A DNA stretch of 64,000 bases from Edaphobacter lichenicola (GCF_014201315.1 NZ_JACHDY010000004.1:248001-312000), one strand, 5' to 3'; counted from the stretch's first letter, positions 8,353-17,974 are shown. The notes: generated by a model from the sequence alone, not told the origin. Translations and numbers: made by a program.

Positions 8353-10005
8353 ATGATCTCAGTATCCAACGTCACTATGCGCTATGGCTCGAAGCTCCTC
8401 TTCGAGGATGTTTCAGTCACCTTCACCACCGGCCGCCGCTACGGCCTCACCGGGCCCAACGGCGCCGGCAAATCCACCTTCATGAAGTGCCTCACCGGCG
8501 AGATCGACCCACAAAAGGGAACTGTCGTGAAGCCGAAAAAAATCGGCGTCCTCTCCCAGGACCAGTATGCCTTCGACGCCTACCGCGTCATCGACACCGT
8601 CATCATGGGCAACAAGGGTCTTTGGGCCGCCCTTGAAGAGCGCGAGATCATCTACGCCAAGCCCGAGATGACCGACGAAGACGGCTCCCGCCTCGGCGAA
8701 CTCGAAGGCATCGTCGGCGACGAAGACGGCTACGAAGCCGAGTCCAACGCCGCCGTCCTCCTGCAAGGCCTCGATATCCCCGACGAGCTCCACGAGCGCA
8801 AGATGTCCGAGCTCCAGGGTGGCCAGAAGGTCCGTGTCCTCCTCGCGCAGGCCCTCTTCGGCAACCCGCAGGCGCTGCTCCTCGACGAGCCCACCAACTA
8901 CCTCGACCTCGAGTCCATCCACTGGCTCCAGGACTTCCTCACCCGCTACAACGGCACCGTCATCACCATCTCGCACGACCGGCACTTCCTCAACAATGTC
9001 TGCACCCACATCGCCGACATCGACTACGAGACCATCATCACCTACAACGGCGGCTACGACGACATGGTCCTCCAGAAGACCAGCATCCGCACCCGCATCG
9101 AGAGTCAGAACGAACAGCGCGAAAAGAAGATCGCCCAGCTCAACGACTTCATCGCCCGCTTCTCCGCCGGTACCCGCTCCAGCCAGGTGAACTCCCGCAA
9201 GAAAGAAGTAGAGCGCCTCGCCACAAGCGAACTGGCCCGCTCCAACATCGCGCGCCCCTTCATCAGCTTCAAGATGGAGCGCCCCTCCGGCAAAAACGTC
9301 CTCGAGTTCGAGCAGGTCAACAAGTCCTACGTCCAGAAGGACGGCAAGACCGAGCACGTCATCAACAACTTCACCGCCTCGGTCACACGCGGCGACAAGG
9401 TCATCCTCATGGGCCGCAACGGCCAGGGCAAAACCACCCTCCTCAAGGCCTTGCTGGCCAATGGCCCCGGCATCGAAGAGCTTGGGTTTGAGGACAAGTC
9501 CGTCTCCATCGACTCCGGCTCCGTCAAATGGGGCCACGAGGTCTCCATCGGCTACTTCGCGCAGGACCACAAAGGCTCCATCCAACTCGGCATGACCGCC
9601 AGCGACTGGCTCCACCAGTTCGATCCGCAAGCCACCAAGGAAGACATTCGCGGCATCCTCGGCCAGATGCTCTTCAAGGGTGAAGAGGGCCTCAAGAAGA
9701 CCGACGCTCTCTCCGGAGGCGAAGCCGCCCGTCTGCTCTTCTGCAAGATTATGCTGCAAAAGCCCAACGTCCTCGTCCTCGACGAGCCCACCAACCACCT
9801 GGACCTCGAGAGCATCAACGCCCTCAACCAGGCGATCCAGAAGTACGAAGGCACCGTCTTCCTCGTCACTCACGACCAGGATCTCATCGAAGAGGCTGGC
9901 ACCCGAATCTGGCACTTCGAAGGTGGCCCTACCGACTTCCACATCACTGACCACAAGGGTCCGTACGAGGAGTATCAGCAGCAACTCGCCATCGCTGCAA
10001 AATAA
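8353..10005 (+). CDS. ABC-F family ATPase (YbiT-like)
   Basis: 550 aa, two nucleotide-binding domains without membrane segments; ABC-F proteins bind the ribosomal E site and rescue or regulate translation. NBD1 has Walker A GPNGAGKST, a degenerate signature MSELQGGQKV, Walker B LLLDEPTN and ISHDRHF. A charged linker follows (about 230-310). NBD2 has GRNGQGKTT, LSGGEAARLL and VLVLDEPTNHLD. The N-terminal block SNVTMRYGSKLLFEDVSV and the LWAALEEREIIYAKPEMTDEDG insertion match E. coli YbiT closely from memory, rather than EttA or Uup. The ATG at 8353 is the first base group after the short gap; the stop is followed within 3 nt by the next palindromic element. Confidence 0.93.
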   Translation: MISVSNVTMRYGSKLLFEDVSVTFTTGRRYGLTGPNGAGKSTFMKCLTGEIDPQKGTVVKPKKIGVLSQDQYAFDAYRVIDTVIMGNKGLWAALEEREIIYAKPEMTDEDGSRLGELEGIVGDEDGYEAESNAAVLLQGLDIPDELHERKMSELQGGQKVRVLLAQALFGNPQALLLDEPTNYLDLESIHWLQDFLTRYNGTVITISHDRHFLNNVCTHIADIDYETIITYNGGYDDMVLQKTSIRTRIESQNEQREKKIAQLNDFIARFSAGTRSSQVNSRKKEVERLATSELARSNIARPFISFKMERPSGKNVLEFEQVNKSYVQKDGKTEHVINNFTASVTRGDKVILMGRNGQGKTTLLKALLANGPGIEELGFEDKSVSIDSGSVKWGHEVSIGYFAQDHKGSIQLGMTASDWLHQFDPQATKEDIRGILGQMLFKGEEGLKKTDALSGGEAARLLFCKIMLQKPNVLVLDEPTNHLDLESINALNQAIQKYEGTVFLVTHDQDLIEEAGTRIWHFEGGPTDFHITDHKGPYEEYQQQLAIAAK

Positions 10006-10007
10006 CT

Positions 10008-10245
10008 TGTCCTGCCGGACGGGCCCACTACGCGTGGGGCGGTCACTTCGTGACGCGTATACCGGTCCCGGCCGGATGAACCTCGACGGTTCTCCCGTTG
10101 GTCGAAATCAATCTCTTCCCCCGACCAACGGGAGGACCCGCCGAAGGGGTCCACAAGTCACGAAGTGACCGCGCGAATCGGGGTCCCCGCGAACAGGTCT
10201 TCGTTCGTGGGGTGACCAAGCGTAGCGGGCCCGTCCGGCAGGACA
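10008..10245. repeat. Dispersed palindromic element, copy 2 (full, enlarged to 238 bp)
   Basis: Same outer and inner arms as copy 1, starting 3 nt after the ABC-F stop codon. The right arm carries an extra ~45 bp that forms its own hairpin: CCCCGCGAAC (10185-10194) against GTTCGTGGGG (10203-10212). The same insert occurs in the copy at 36159-36257. Confidence 0.95.
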
Positions 10246-10290
10246 TATCTTTCCCAAAAAAGTGGGATACTAGATCCGTATAGGAGCAGC

Positions 10291-10692
10291 ATGCCCACCG
10301 TAGAACCCATCAAAAATCGCGGCAAAAATGTCCTCGGCCAACCCCTCGACATCTGCGGCTGCGAGCCCATGACCGGCTTCTACCGCACCGGCTGCTGCGA
10401 GACCGGCCCCGACGACCACGGCGTCCACACCATCTGCTGCGTCGTCGACGCGCCCTTCCTCGAAGCCTCCAAGGCCCTCGGCAACGACCTCAGCACACCC
10501 ATGCCGCAGTTCGGCTTTGAAGGCCTCAAACCCGGCGACCGCTGGTGCGTCTGTGCCGCCCGCTGGCTGCAAGTCCAGCAAGCCGGAGCAGCCTGCCCCA
10601 TCATCCTCGAAGCCACCCACGAGAACACGCTCAAGATCGTCCCCTTCGAACTCCTCATCCAATACGCCGTAATCCCCAGCCAACTCCACTAA
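10291..10692 (+). CDS. DUF2237 family protein
   Basis: 133 aa, soluble, cysteine-rich. It shows the family pattern: KNVLGQPLDICGC near the start, GFYRTGCCETGPDDHGVH, GNDLSTPMPQFGFEGLKPGDRWCVCAARW and LEATHENTL. The conserved Cys, His and Asp residues hint at metal binding, but no function is established. It stands alone after palindromic element copy 2, followed by a 252-bp gap and the tRNA on the opposite strand. Confidence 0.88.
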   Translation: MPTVEPIKNRGKNVLGQPLDICGCEPMTGFYRTGCCETGPDDHGVHTICCVVDAPFLEASKALGNDLSTPMPQFGFEGLKPGDRWCVCAARWLQVQQAGAACPIILEATHENTLKIVPFELLIQYAVIPSQLH

Positions 10693-10944
10693 GGTTTTTT
10701 AGCCAACACAAAGATTTTTAGCCGGCACGAAAAAATAGTTGGAAAACGTGGCGTATTTTTCCGCCTCCGCGAAGACGGGGTTAAAACACCACATCAGCCA
10801 CATATCCCACCACGTTTTCACCACCCAAAAACCATACCGAAACACCTCTTTCTCCCCCAACCCCATCCAAAAACAGCCGTAAAACGACAAAACCACCGGA
10901 GAACTGGCGGTCAATAATTTTTCATCGAAAATGGGAAGAAAAGA
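10693..10944. other. Non-coding gap with a 10-bp inverted repeat
   Basis: No gene seen. The sequence is A/C-rich on the plus strand. GAAAACGTGG (10742-10751) is repeated inverted as CCACGTTTTC (10810-10819), which could form a long-range stem or be a binding-site pair. Confidence 0.35.
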
Positions 10945-11021
10945 TGGTGCGCCCGAGAAGATTCGAACTTCTGACCTACAGCTTCGGAGGCTGCCGCTCT
11001 ATCCAGCTGAGCTACGGGCGC
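10945..11021 (-). tRNA. tRNA-Arg (anticodon CCG), CCA encoded
   Basis: On the minus strand the cloverleaf is complete: acceptor GCGCCCG/CGGGCGC, D-arm GCTC/GAGC, anticodon stem GCAGC/GCTGT around loop CTCCGAA (anticodon CCG, reading CGG), T-arm AGAAG-TTCGAAT-CTTCT, discriminator A and genomic CCA at 10945-10947. The body is 74 nt plus CCA. Confidence 0.97.
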
Positions 11022-11144
11022 ATACCTCTAGCCTAGCACGATCGCCCCCGGTTGACAGCCCGCGGCCGTCCGGTTGAGCATCATCTCCAGCACCGAAAAG
11101 CCTTCCCAACCGCAGCCCAGCGCCCCACGAAAGAGAGACCAAGA

Positions 11145-11717
11145 ATGCATTTCCGCTCCCTAGCCCTAGCCGTCTGTTGCACTCTCCTCACCACTGCAAC
11201 CACGCTCCAGATCAACGCTCAGAGCGGAGGCGTCAAGATGGACAGCGCCCAGCCCTCAGCCAAGCCACTCGCCAGCCCAGCCGCCACCGCCGAGGTCAGC
11301 CTCAACGGCAAGCAACTCACCATCAAATACAACTCCCCCCGCCTCAAGGGCCGCACCATCAGCACCACCATCGTCCCCTATGGCCAGGTCTGGCGCACCG
11401 GAGCCAACCCCGCCACCACTCTCATCACCGCGTCAAACCTGAAGATCGGCACCCTCGACGTCCCCGCCGGCACCTACACCCTATACACCCTGCCCAGCGC
11501 CACCCAATGGCTCCTCATCGTCAACAAGCAGACCGGCCAGTGGGGCACCGACTACTCCGAAGCCCAGGACCTCGGCCGCACGCCCATGACGAGCAAGACC
11601 CTTCCAGCATCGCAGGAGAATATGTCCATCTCCTTCGAGCACACCAGCGGAGCCGCCACCGAGCTCCACATCAAATGGGCCACCACCGACGAATACGTAA
11701 CCGTCAAAGCAGAATAA
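11145..11717 (+). CDS. Secreted DUF2911 domain protein
   Basis: 190 aa from the ATG at 11145, with AAAGAGAG upstream. A Sec signal peptide (FRSLALAVCCTLLTTATTLQINAQS) is followed by a DUF2911 domain: EVSLNGKQLTIKYNSPRLKGR, PYGQVWRTGANPATTLITAS, VPAGTYTLYTLP, WLLIVNKQTGQWGTDYSEAQDLGR and the C-terminal IKWATTDEYVTV. Such proteins are common in Bacteroidetes and Acidobacteria and are probably extracytoplasmic; no activity is known. It converges with the glycine cleavage cluster. Confidence 0.88.
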   Translation: MHFRSLALAVCCTLLTTATTLQINAQSGGVKMDSAQPSAKPLASPAATAEVSLNGKQLTIKYNSPRLKGRTISTTIVPYGQVWRTGANPATTLITASNLKIGTLDVPAGTYTLYTLPSATQWLLIVNKQTGQWGTDYSEAQDLGRTPMTSKTLPASQENMSISFEHTSGAATELHIKWATTDEYVTVKAE

Positions 11718-11784
11718 GTCAGCCGAGTAAGTCACTTCAGCCAATCAAGGCCGACCGGAGAAGTCGAAGCACGAAGCAGAGACC

Positions 11785-12066
11785 CTACTTCGCCGCTTCC
11801 TTCTCCAGTTCGAGCCGATCCAGCCGCAACCGCTCCATCACCGAAGCCACCAGCTCCTTCGCTCCGTTCAAATTCATCAACACCGCCTGCAGATCCAGCG
11901 CCGGAACCGCAGGATTCCGCGTACTCGCGCAGTAGACCCCATGCTGCCCCACCAGGATCAGCGCATCGGTCAGCACATCCAGCGTCACCGCCAGCCGCCC
12001 ACGCGCCTCTCCCAGCATGAACTCATACTTCTCCAGCTCATCCTGCCGATCGTAGAAGACGGACAC
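11785..12066 (-). CDS. Hypothetical protein, last gene of the gcv cluster
   Basis: 93 aa, soluble. The N-terminus VFYDRQDELEKYEFMLGEARGRLAV and the Leu/Glu-rich C-terminus (VASVMERLRLDRLELEKEAAK) look helical. I do not recognise the family. The GTG start at 12066 is supported by GGAG 7 nt upstream and lies only 1 nt after the gcvPB stop, so it is probably cotranscribed and translationally coupled to gcvPB. The frame stays open to 12234 inside gcvPB, but that extension is Arg-rich shadow sequence. Confidence 0.7.
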   Translation of the reverse strand: MSVFYDRQDELEKYEFMLGEARGRLAVTLDVLTDALILVGQHGVYCASTRNPAVPALDLQAVLMNLNGAKELVASVMERLRLDRLELEKEAAK

Positions 12067-12067
12067 G

Positions 12068-13615
12068 CTACCACTCCTTCGCGGCCGTATCGACCAGCAA
12101 CGGCTCCGCAGCCACAGGAGCCTTCCAGCGCAGAATCGGCTTCCTCGCCGCCGTCGTCTCATCCAGTCGCTGCAGCCGCGTCGTATGCGGCGCCGTCTGC
12201 ACCAGCTCAGGATTCTCCTCCGCCTCCTGCGCAATCTGCTTCAGCGCATCGATCAGCAAATCAAGCTCCTCGCGGCTCTCACTCTCGGTCGGCTCAATCA
12301 TCATCGCGCCGTTGACCACCAGCGGGAACGAAACCGTATACGCATGGAAGCCATAGTCGATCAGGCGCTTGCCCATATCGCCCGTCTTCACGCCGTTCTT
12401 CGCCTGAATCTTGTCCGAGAACACAACCTCATGCAGCGACCGCGTCTTGTACGGCAGCTCGAACGTGCCCTCAAGCTTCGCGCGAATGTAGTTCGCATTC
12501 AGCACCGCATCTTCGGTGGTCTGCCGCAGTCCATCCGGCCCATTGGCCAGGATGTAGGCGAGCGCCCGCACAAACATCCCAAAGTTGCCATAGAACATCC
12601 GCACGCGCCCCACACTCTGCGGCCGGTTGTACTCCAGCCCAAGCGTTCCATCCGCCTTCGTCACCACGATCGGCGTAGGCAGAAACGGCTCCAGGATCTT
12701 CTTGCAGGCCACTGGCCCCGACCCCGGACCACCGCCACCATGCGGCGTAGAAAACGTCTTATGCAGATTCAAATGCATCACGTCCACACCGAAGTCGCCC
12801 GGCCGCGTCTTGCCCACCAAAGCGTTCATATTAGCGCCGTCCATGTACAACAGCGCGCCCTTCGCATGCAGAATATCGGCAATCTTATGAATGTCGCTCT
12901 CGAACACACCAATCGTCGAAGGATTCGTCAGCATCAGCGCAGCAGTGTCTTCATCGACCATCCGCTCCAACTCAGCCACGTCCACCATGCCCTGCGCATT
13001 CGACTTCAGGTTCGCAACCTCGTACCCGCACACCGCAGCAGTAGCAGGGTTCGTCCCATGCGCCGAGTCCGGAATCAGAATCTTCTTCCGCGGATTGCCT
13101 TTGCTCTCGTGGTAAGCCCGCACGAGCAGAATTCCCGTAAACTCACCATGCGCGCCCGCCGCCGGCTGCAGCGTAATCGCATCCATGCCGGTGATTTCGA
13201 TCAACGCATCGGACAGCGTCTGCATAATGCCGAGGCACCCCTGCGACAGCGACTCCGGCTGATAAGGATGCGCCTCCGCGATCCCCTCCAGCCGCGCCAC
13301 CGCCTCGTTCACGCGCGGGTTGTACTTCATCGTGCAGCTGCCCAGCGGATACATCCCCAGATCAATCGCATAGTTCCACGTCGAAAGCCGCGTGAAGTGC
13401 CGAATGATCTCGATCTCGCTCAGCTCCGGCATCACGCCTAGGTCCGTCCGCACGGCGTCGCCAAGCAGAGCAACCGAATCCACCGCCGGCACATCCAACT
13501 GCGCCAACCGATACGCCTTCTTCCCCGGCGAAGATTTCTCAAACATCAAATCTTCGTTCTGATTCGTGTGCGTCGTAGCCTTCTTCGGCGTCCCTACAAA
13601 CTTCTCAACTGCCAT
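12068..13615 (-). CDS. gcvPB: Glycine dehydrogenase (decarboxylating) subunit 2 (P-protein, PLP subunit)
   Basis: 515 aa. With GcvPA it forms the heterotetrameric P-protein, which decarboxylates glycine and passes the aminomethyl group to lipoyl-GcvH. The PLP lysine is Lys286 in HLNLHKTFSTPHGGGGPG; other signatures are YPLGSCTMKYNP, QPAAGAHGEFTG, PDSAHGTNPATA and YMDGANMNA. AGGAG about 9 nt before the ATG supports the start, 2 nt after the preceding small gene. Length is normal for the split bacterial P2 subunit. Confidence 0.97.
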   Translation of the reverse strand: MAVEKFVGTPKKATTHTNQNEDLMFEKSSPGKKAYRLAQLDVPAVDSVALLGDAVRTDLGVMPELSEIEIIRHFTRLSTWNYAIDLGMYPLGSCTMKYNPRVNEAVARLEGIAEAHPYQPESLSQGCLGIMQTLSDALIEITGMDAITLQPAAGAHGEFTGILLVRAYHESKGNPRKKILIPDSAHGTNPATAAVCGYEVANLKSNAQGMVDVAELERMVDEDTAALMLTNPSTIGVFESDIHKIADILHAKGALLYMDGANMNALVGKTRPGDFGVDVMHLNLHKTFSTPHGGGGPGSGPVACKKILEPFLPTPIVVTKADGTLGLEYNRPQSVGRVRMFYGNFGMFVRALAYILANGPDGLRQTTEDAVLNANYIRAKLEGTFELPYKTRSLHEVVFSDKIQAKNGVKTGDMGKRLIDYGFHAYTVSFPLVVNGAMMIEPTESESREELDLLIDALKQIAQEAEENPELVQTAPHTTRLQRLDETTAARKPILRWKAPVAAEPLLVDTAAKEW

Positions 13616-13617
13616 AG

Positions 13618-13962
13618 TTAAAACTCCTGCGCATCCACTGCGCTTCCGGTCTCCGAGTAGCTCCCCGACTCCGGTCCATCCAAATCTTCTTCCCGCAAAG
13701 AAAGCCCAAACACGGTGCCGTTCTCAAACTCAATCGTCAGCGCGTCGCCTTCTTCGAGCGAAGCCTGCACAACCTTGTCGTTAATCTGCCCGCACAGTGC
13801 ATTCCGATACTCCGGCTCTCCATAAGCCACCGAAAACTCCGGAAACAACACATGCGGCCACGCATGCAACGTCAGCAGAGGAGCCTCGAATCGAAGTTGC
13901 AGAAAGTCCTCCACAAACTCAACCGCCTTCAACTCCTCGCCAACAATCGCCGACACGTCCAT
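13618..13962 (-). CDS. Conserved hypothetical protein inserted between gcvPA and gcvPB
   Basis: 114 aa, acidic and soluble. The core (VEFVEDFLQLRFEAPLLTLHAWP, YRNALCGQINDKVVQA, DALTIEFENGTVFGLSL) resembles small beta-rich hypothetical proteins found in several bacterial phyla, with no assigned function that I know. The ATG at 13962 follows the gcvPA stop by 2 nt with AAGAAGG upstream, and its stop is 2 nt before gcvPB, so it belongs to the gcv transcript. The job could be unrelated to glycine cleavage. Confidence 0.8.
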   Translation of the reverse strand: MDVSAIVGEELKAVEFVEDFLQLRFEAPLLTLHAWPHVLFPEFSVAYGEPEYRNALCGQINDKVVQASLEEGDALTIEFENGTVFGLSLREEDLDGPESGSYSETGSAVDAQEF

Positions 13963-13964
13963 CG

Positions 13965-15308
13965 CTAAGCCTTCTTGCCTGCAAGCGCTGCTGCAACCGC
14001 ATCCATCTGCTTCCGCGTCGTCAACTCCGTCGCACACCACAAAGTAGCATTCGGCCCAAGCTCCGGATACCACTTCGCCAGCGGCAGACCACCGATGATC
14101 TTGTCTCCAAGCAGCGCAGCGTTCGTCTCATCAGCACTCTTCGGCAGCTCCAGCACAAACTCATGAAACCGCGGCGCACCATCAAACAAAACCTTCGCGC
14201 CAGCAGTAGCTCTAAGCACGCTCTCGAGATAAGCCGCCTTCGCCAGATTCTGCTCTGCCAGCTCCTTCATCCCCTGCTTGCCGTACACGCTCAGGAAGAT
14301 TGTCGTCATCATCGCAACCAGCGCCTGATTCGTACAGATGTTCGAAGTCGCCTTCTCCCGCCGAATATGCTGCTCGCGAGTCGACAGCGTCAGCACAAAC
14401 CCGCGCTTGCCATCCTTATCCTTCGTCTCGCCGATCAGCCTTCCCGGCATCTGCCGCAGAAACTTCTCCTTGCACGCAATCACGCCGCAGTAAGGCCCAC
14501 CGTATCCCACCGCCACGCCATACGACTGCGCCTCCAGCGACACAATATCCGCCTCCGCCGGCGGACGCACAATCCCCAGCGACACCGCCTCCGCAATCGA
14601 AACGATCAGCAACGCACCCTTCGCATGAGCAATCTCCGCAATCGCCGCAACATCGTCAATCGTCCCGAAGAAGTTCGGCGACTGAATCAGCACGCAAGCC
14701 GTGTCCTTCGTGATCGCCGCATCCAACGCCGCAAGATCCACGCGCCCATTCGACGAATAGCCAACTTCAACCGTAGGAATCTCCTGATGCTGCGCATACG
14801 TCGCAATCACCTCGCGATACTCCGGATGCACCGTCCGCGCAATCACCGCGCCATCACGCCCGGTCACGCGCACCGCCATCATGATCGCCTCTGCCGCGCC
14901 GGTCGAACCGTCATACATCGACGCGTTCGCAATCTCCATCCCCGTCAGCTCGCAGATCATCGTCTGGAACTCGAACATCGCCTGCAGCGTTCCCTGCGAG
15001 ATCTCTGGCTGATACGGCGTGTAGCTCGTCAGAAACTCACCACGCTGCACCAGCGAGTCGATAATCACCGGCCGATAGTGCCGATAAACTCCCGCGCCCA
15101 GAAAGCTCGAATAACCAACCGCATTATTCTCCGCAAACTCGCGAAAGCGATCCAGAATCTCCGACTCCCCATGCTGCCGTGGAATCTTCAGATCGCGCTT
15201 CAGTTGAAACTCTGCTGGAATCGTAGAAAACAGATCGTCGATCGACGCCACGCCAATCTCGGCAAGCATCTCCTCACGATCCACGGGGGACTTCGGTAGA
15301 TAACGCAT
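13965..15308 (-). CDS. gcvPA: Glycine dehydrogenase (decarboxylating) subunit 1
   Basis: 447 aa, the non-PLP half of the split P-protein, partner of GcvPB downstream. Family blocks: [19 protein letters not shown] start, [47 protein letters not shown], and [14 protein letters not shown] with [11 protein letters not shown]. It starts 3 nt after gcvH, which implies coupling. Confidence 0.97.
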   Translation of the reverse strand: MRYLPKSPVDREEMLAEIGVASIDDLFSTIPAEFQLKRDLKIPRQHGESEILDRFREFAENNAVGYSSFLGAGVYRHYRPVIIDSLVQRGEFLTSYTPYQPEISQGTLQAMFEFQTMICELTGMEIANASMYDGSTGAAEAIMMAVRVTGRDGAVIARTVHPEYREVIATYAQHQEIPTVEVGYSSNGRVDLAALDAAITKDTACVLIQSPNFFGTIDDVAAIAEIAHAKGALLIVSIAEAVSLGIVRPPAEADIVSLEAQSYGVAVGYGGPYCGVIACKEKFLRQMPGRLIGETKDKDGKRGFVLTLSTREQHIRREKATSNICTNQALVAMMTTIFLSVYGKQGMKELAEQNLAKAAYLESVLRATAGAKVLFDGAPRFHEFVLELPKSADETNAALLGDKIIGGLPLAKWYPELGPNATLWCATELTTRKQMDAVAAALAGKKA

Positions 15309-15311
15309 CTT

Positions 15312-15701
15312 TTAGTGTCCGGTCTCTTCGCTGGTAAATTTCTCGTAATCAGCCGCGGTCAAAAGCCCATCGACCTGCTTCGCATCCGCGAGCTCAACCT
15401 TCAACAGCCAGGTCGTATTCGCATCCGTGTTGATCTTCTCCGGAGCGTCCTTCAACTCTTCATTGATCGCCGTCACCTTGCCCGACACCGGCGCAAACAG
15501 ATCCGACACCGCCTTCACCGACTCCACCGAACCGAAGCTCTTTGCCGCCTCAATCGTATCGCCCACCTTCGGCAGGTCGACAAACACAATGTCGCCCAGC
15601 GAGTTCTGCGCGTAGTCCGTGATGCCGACGGTTCCAATGTTGCCATCGACTTTTATCCACTCGTGTTCCTTCGTGTAGCGATAATCCGCAGGGTAAGCCA
15701 T
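15312..15701 (-). CDS. gcvH: Glycine cleavage system H protein
   Basis: 129 aa lipoyl carrier that shuttles the aminomethyl group from P- to T-protein. The start (YRYTKEHEWIKVDG), GITDYAQNSLGDIVFVDLP and the lipoylation site ESVKAVSD with Lys63 are all canonical. It lies between gcvT (49-nt gap) and gcvPA (3-nt gap). The lipoyl ligase or synthase needed for its modification is not in the window. Confidence 0.98.
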   Translation of the reverse strand: MAYPADYRYTKEHEWIKVDGNIGTVGITDYAQNSLGDIVFVDLPKVGDTIEAAKSFGSVESVKAVSDLFAPVSGKVTAINEELKDAPEKINTDANTTWLLKVELADAKQVDGLLTAADYEKFTSEETGH

Positions 15702-15750
15702 TCGTCGTTCTCCAGAGAAAGTGTGTGTAACTCAATTGTAGATGCTCGGG

Positions 15751-16887
15751 CTAAGCAGTTTTCTTCGCCCGTTTGTAGAAGGGAAGCGGAACCACCTTGG
15801 CCTTCACCATCTGGCCGCGGATCTCTACGGAAACAACGGTATCAACCACGGCGTACTCCACAGGCACATAAGCCATCGCAATATTCTTCTTCAAAAACGG
15901 CGACGGCGAACCGCTGGTAATCTCGCCAAGCCGCTTTCCTTCAACCGAAAAAACCGTATATCCATCCCGCCCAATCCCGCGCTCCATCATCTCGAGCCCC
16001 ACCAGCTTGCGCCCCGGCCCACCCGCGGCCTCTATCGCCACCAACGCTGCGCGCCCCACAAACTCCGGCTTCTCGAGCTTCGCATATCGCCCCAGCCCAG
16101 CCTCCAGCACATTGATCGTGTCCGAGATCTCATGTCCATAGAGCGCCATCCCAGCCTCGAGCCGCAGCGTATTTCGCGCCCCCAGCCCACACGCCAGAAT
16201 TCCGAACTCCGCGCCCGCCGCAAGCACCTCGCCCCACACCCGCGCGCTCGTCGGCTCATCCGACGGAATATAAATCTCAAACCCATCCTCGCCCGTATAT
16301 CCCGTCCGAGCGATCATCACATTGTGCAGTCCACACACCTGACCCCACGTAAACCAGTAGTTCTTGATCGTGCTCAAATCCGTCGAGGTCAGCTTCTGCA
16401 GCGTCTGCGCTGCCCGCGGCCCCTGAATCGCAAGCTGCGTGTAGTAGTCGCTGAAGTCGTTCACATGCACGCCCGGCATATGCCCGATCGTCTGCCGCAC
16501 CCACTGCACGTCCTTCTCACGCGTGCCCGCATTGATGACAATCAAATAGTCATTGTCCGAAAGCTTGTGCACGATCACGTCATCCACAAACGTGCCATTC
16601 GGATGCAGCATCGCCGAGTAGTGCGCCTGCCCCACCGCCAGCTTCGAAGCATCGTTCATGCAAAGATGCTGCACCGCCGCCAGCGACCCCGGCCCACGCA
16701 GCTGAATATCGCCCATATGCGACACGTCGAACACACCCACCGCCGTCCGCACCGCCATATGCTCCGCAATCAACCCGCAACAATCCACCGGCATATCCCA
16801 TCCGCCGAAGTCGACCATCTTGGACTTAGCCGCCCGGTGCACCGCGTTCAGTGCCGTCTTGCGAAGTGGTGTCATTGTCTCTGCCAT
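15751..16887 (-). CDS. gcvT: Glycine cleavage system T protein (aminomethyltransferase)
   Basis: 378 aa from the ATG at 16887. Transfers the one-carbon unit from aminomethyl-GcvH to tetrahydrofolate, giving 5,10-methylene-THF and ammonia. Signatures: [80 protein letters not shown] 7 nt upstream fixes the start; the open frame runs to 16992 but that extension crosses a tandem repeat and is not conserved. It leads the gcv genes and may be read through from the CruF-like gene 127 nt upstream. Confidence 0.96.
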   Translation of the reverse strand: MAETMTPLRKTALNAVHRAAKSKMVDFGGWDMPVDCCGLIAEHMAVRTAVGVFDVSHMGDIQLRGPGSLAAVQHLCMNDASKLAVGQAHYSAMLHPNGTFVDDVIVHKLSDNDYLIVINAGTREKDVQWVRQTIGHMPGVHVNDFSDYYTQLAIQGPRAAQTLQKLTSTDLSTIKNYWFTWGQVCGLHNVMIARTGYTGEDGFEIYIPSDEPTSARVWGEVLAAGAEFGILACGLGARNTLRLEAGMALYGHEISDTINVLEAGLGRYAKLEKPEFVGRAALVAIEAAGGPGRKLVGLEMMERGIGRDGYTVFSVEGKRLGEITSGSPSPFLKKNIAMAYVPVEYAVVDTVVSVEIRGQMVKAKVVPLPFYKRAKKTA

Positions 16888-16922
16888 AAAGATGCTTCCT
16901 CTTGTCTTCCCCGTGAATCCCG

Positions 16923-16968
16923 CCCCAAAAACGATAGCCCCTAAAACGGTAGCCCCTAAAAACGATAG
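16923..16968 (-). repeat. Three tandem 15-16 bp repeats upstream of gcvT
   Basis: Plus-strand units CCCCAAAAACGATAG, CCCCTAAAACGGTAG and CCCCTAAAAACGATAG abut each other, ending 36 bp before the gcvT start. The position and repetition suggest a regulator array or slippage product; no glycine riboswitch pattern was recognised in the gap. Confidence 0.6.
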
Positions 16969-17014
16969 CACCGACAAGCCCAATCCAACCACCCGCGCCC
17001 CTCGCTCCAGCGCA

Positions 17015-17881
17015 TCACACGGAATCGCGAGCGGAAAGGGAGAGTCTGGTCCAGGCAGTCAGAGCAAAGGCTCCCATCACGAAGATCGAAACGAGAACAC
17101 ACGAATGGAGGATGTCTGCGCTCCTCCACTGCCTCCCCGAAGCATCCGTGACAACCGCCGGCGTCGCTGACGGAATGGCAAGGAGGACATTTCCGGCGGC
17201 CGACGCTCCATAAAAAAGAACTGGAAGACGCCAGTGTTTCAGTGGCAGAGGTGCAACCGGCCGACCCCGCAGATAGAGCGCAAATGCCTGATAAAAGAGG
17301 TAGACCGTGAGATACCACCCGAGAAAATTGCTCACCGGCACACCGAAGAAGGAGCCTCCGTCCTTCCACACCCAGGCGCGATAGAGGTTCGACCAGACTG
17401 GATCCATCGAAAGATCCCACGCCGCCATGACGAAGCTCGCAACCAGTGGCAGAAAGATCATCCGCCTGCCGTTCAGGGGTTCGTCGTAGTGGCCTACGAG
17501 CAGCAGGCCCACAACCCACGACAAGTACCCCATCCCGACATAGGCAAGCGCCAGCAATACCGGGAGCTGAATGAGCTTCGGCCCCATCACGTCGGTGAAG
17601 TAGTAGTGTCCAAAGGGAAGACCGGTTCGAAGACTCACGCTCTCCAGCAGTGTTGCGATGCCCAGGCTGAGCCCCGCGAAGACAACGATGCCACGCCATC
17701 GGTAGGTGATCTTTCCGTGGAGCAGGGCGAAGACCGCCGGCGGAAGCACATGAAGCACGACGATCAAAAGAGTTGGGAATCTATCTGCATAGAGCTGAAG
17801 AATCCGCGCCACGATATACAAAACCAGCAGCAGAGCGAGTAGGGTGCCTGTTCGTCTCTCTCCCTCATCGTCTCTCAACAT
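17015..17881 (-). CDS. Carotenoid biosynthesis protein, CruF-like (DUF422)
   Basis: 288 aa integral membrane protein with about seven or eight hydrophobic segments. The block [26 protein letters not shown] followed by [15 protein letters not shown], and later [37 protein letters not shown], is typical of the CruF/carotenoid 1,2-hydratase-like family. Such enzymes hydrate the psi-end of carotenoids. No other carotenoid gene is nearby, so the substrate is unknown. It is upstream of gcvT on the same strand, 127 nt away. Confidence 0.85.
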   Translation of the reverse strand: MLRDDEGERRTGTLLALLLVLYIVARILQLYADRFPTLLIVVLHVLPPAVFALLHGKITYRWRGIVVFAGLSLGIATLLESVSLRTGLPFGHYYFTDVMGPKLIQLPVLLALAYVGMGYLSWVVGLLLVGHYDEPLNGRRMIFLPLVASFVMAAWDLSMDPVWSNLYRAWVWKDGGSFFGVPVSNFLGWYLTVYLFYQAFALYLRGRPVAPLPLKHWRLPVLFYGASAAGNVLLAIPSATPAVVTDASGRQWRSADILHSCVLVSIFVMGAFALTAWTRLSLSARDSV

Positions 17882-17914
17882 GAAGAGATTCTACGTGGTG
17901 TCCCTATCCCGTTC

Positions 17915-17971
17915 TCATGCGTCTTCTGGTTCACCGCCGGAGCCACCGACTCGGTCAGCGCCCAAAGCACA
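17915..17971 (-). pseudogene. 57-bp fragment duplicated from the secreted-protein gene at 18637-19182
   Basis: Matches 18719-18775 at 53 of 57 positions in the same orientation. On the minus strand it still reads LWALTESVAPA.QKTH in frame, as in the intact gene. It lies between the CruF-like gene and the thioredoxin-fold gene, so that gene (17975-18544) is flanked by the two direct copies. Confidence 0.7.
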
Positions 17972-17974
17972 GAA

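Noticed and set aside
8413..9984. 523-aa open frame opposite the ABC-F gene
   Set aside because: Antisense shadow of a clear gene; Val/Glu/Asp/Gly-rich composition is the mirror of high-GC codon bias.
16920..16970. CRISPR-like array at the gcvT repeats
   Set aside because: Units of 15-16 bp abut without spacers; no cas genes in the window.
16888..16992. Hydrophobic N-terminal extension of GcvT as a signal peptide
   Set aside because: It is the translated tandem repeat; GcvT is cytosolic and a good ribosome site precedes the inner ATG.
16888..17014. Glycine riboswitch upstream of gcvT
   Set aside because: No tandem glycine-aptamer core (GGAGAG...) could be recognised; only the tandem repeats are visible.
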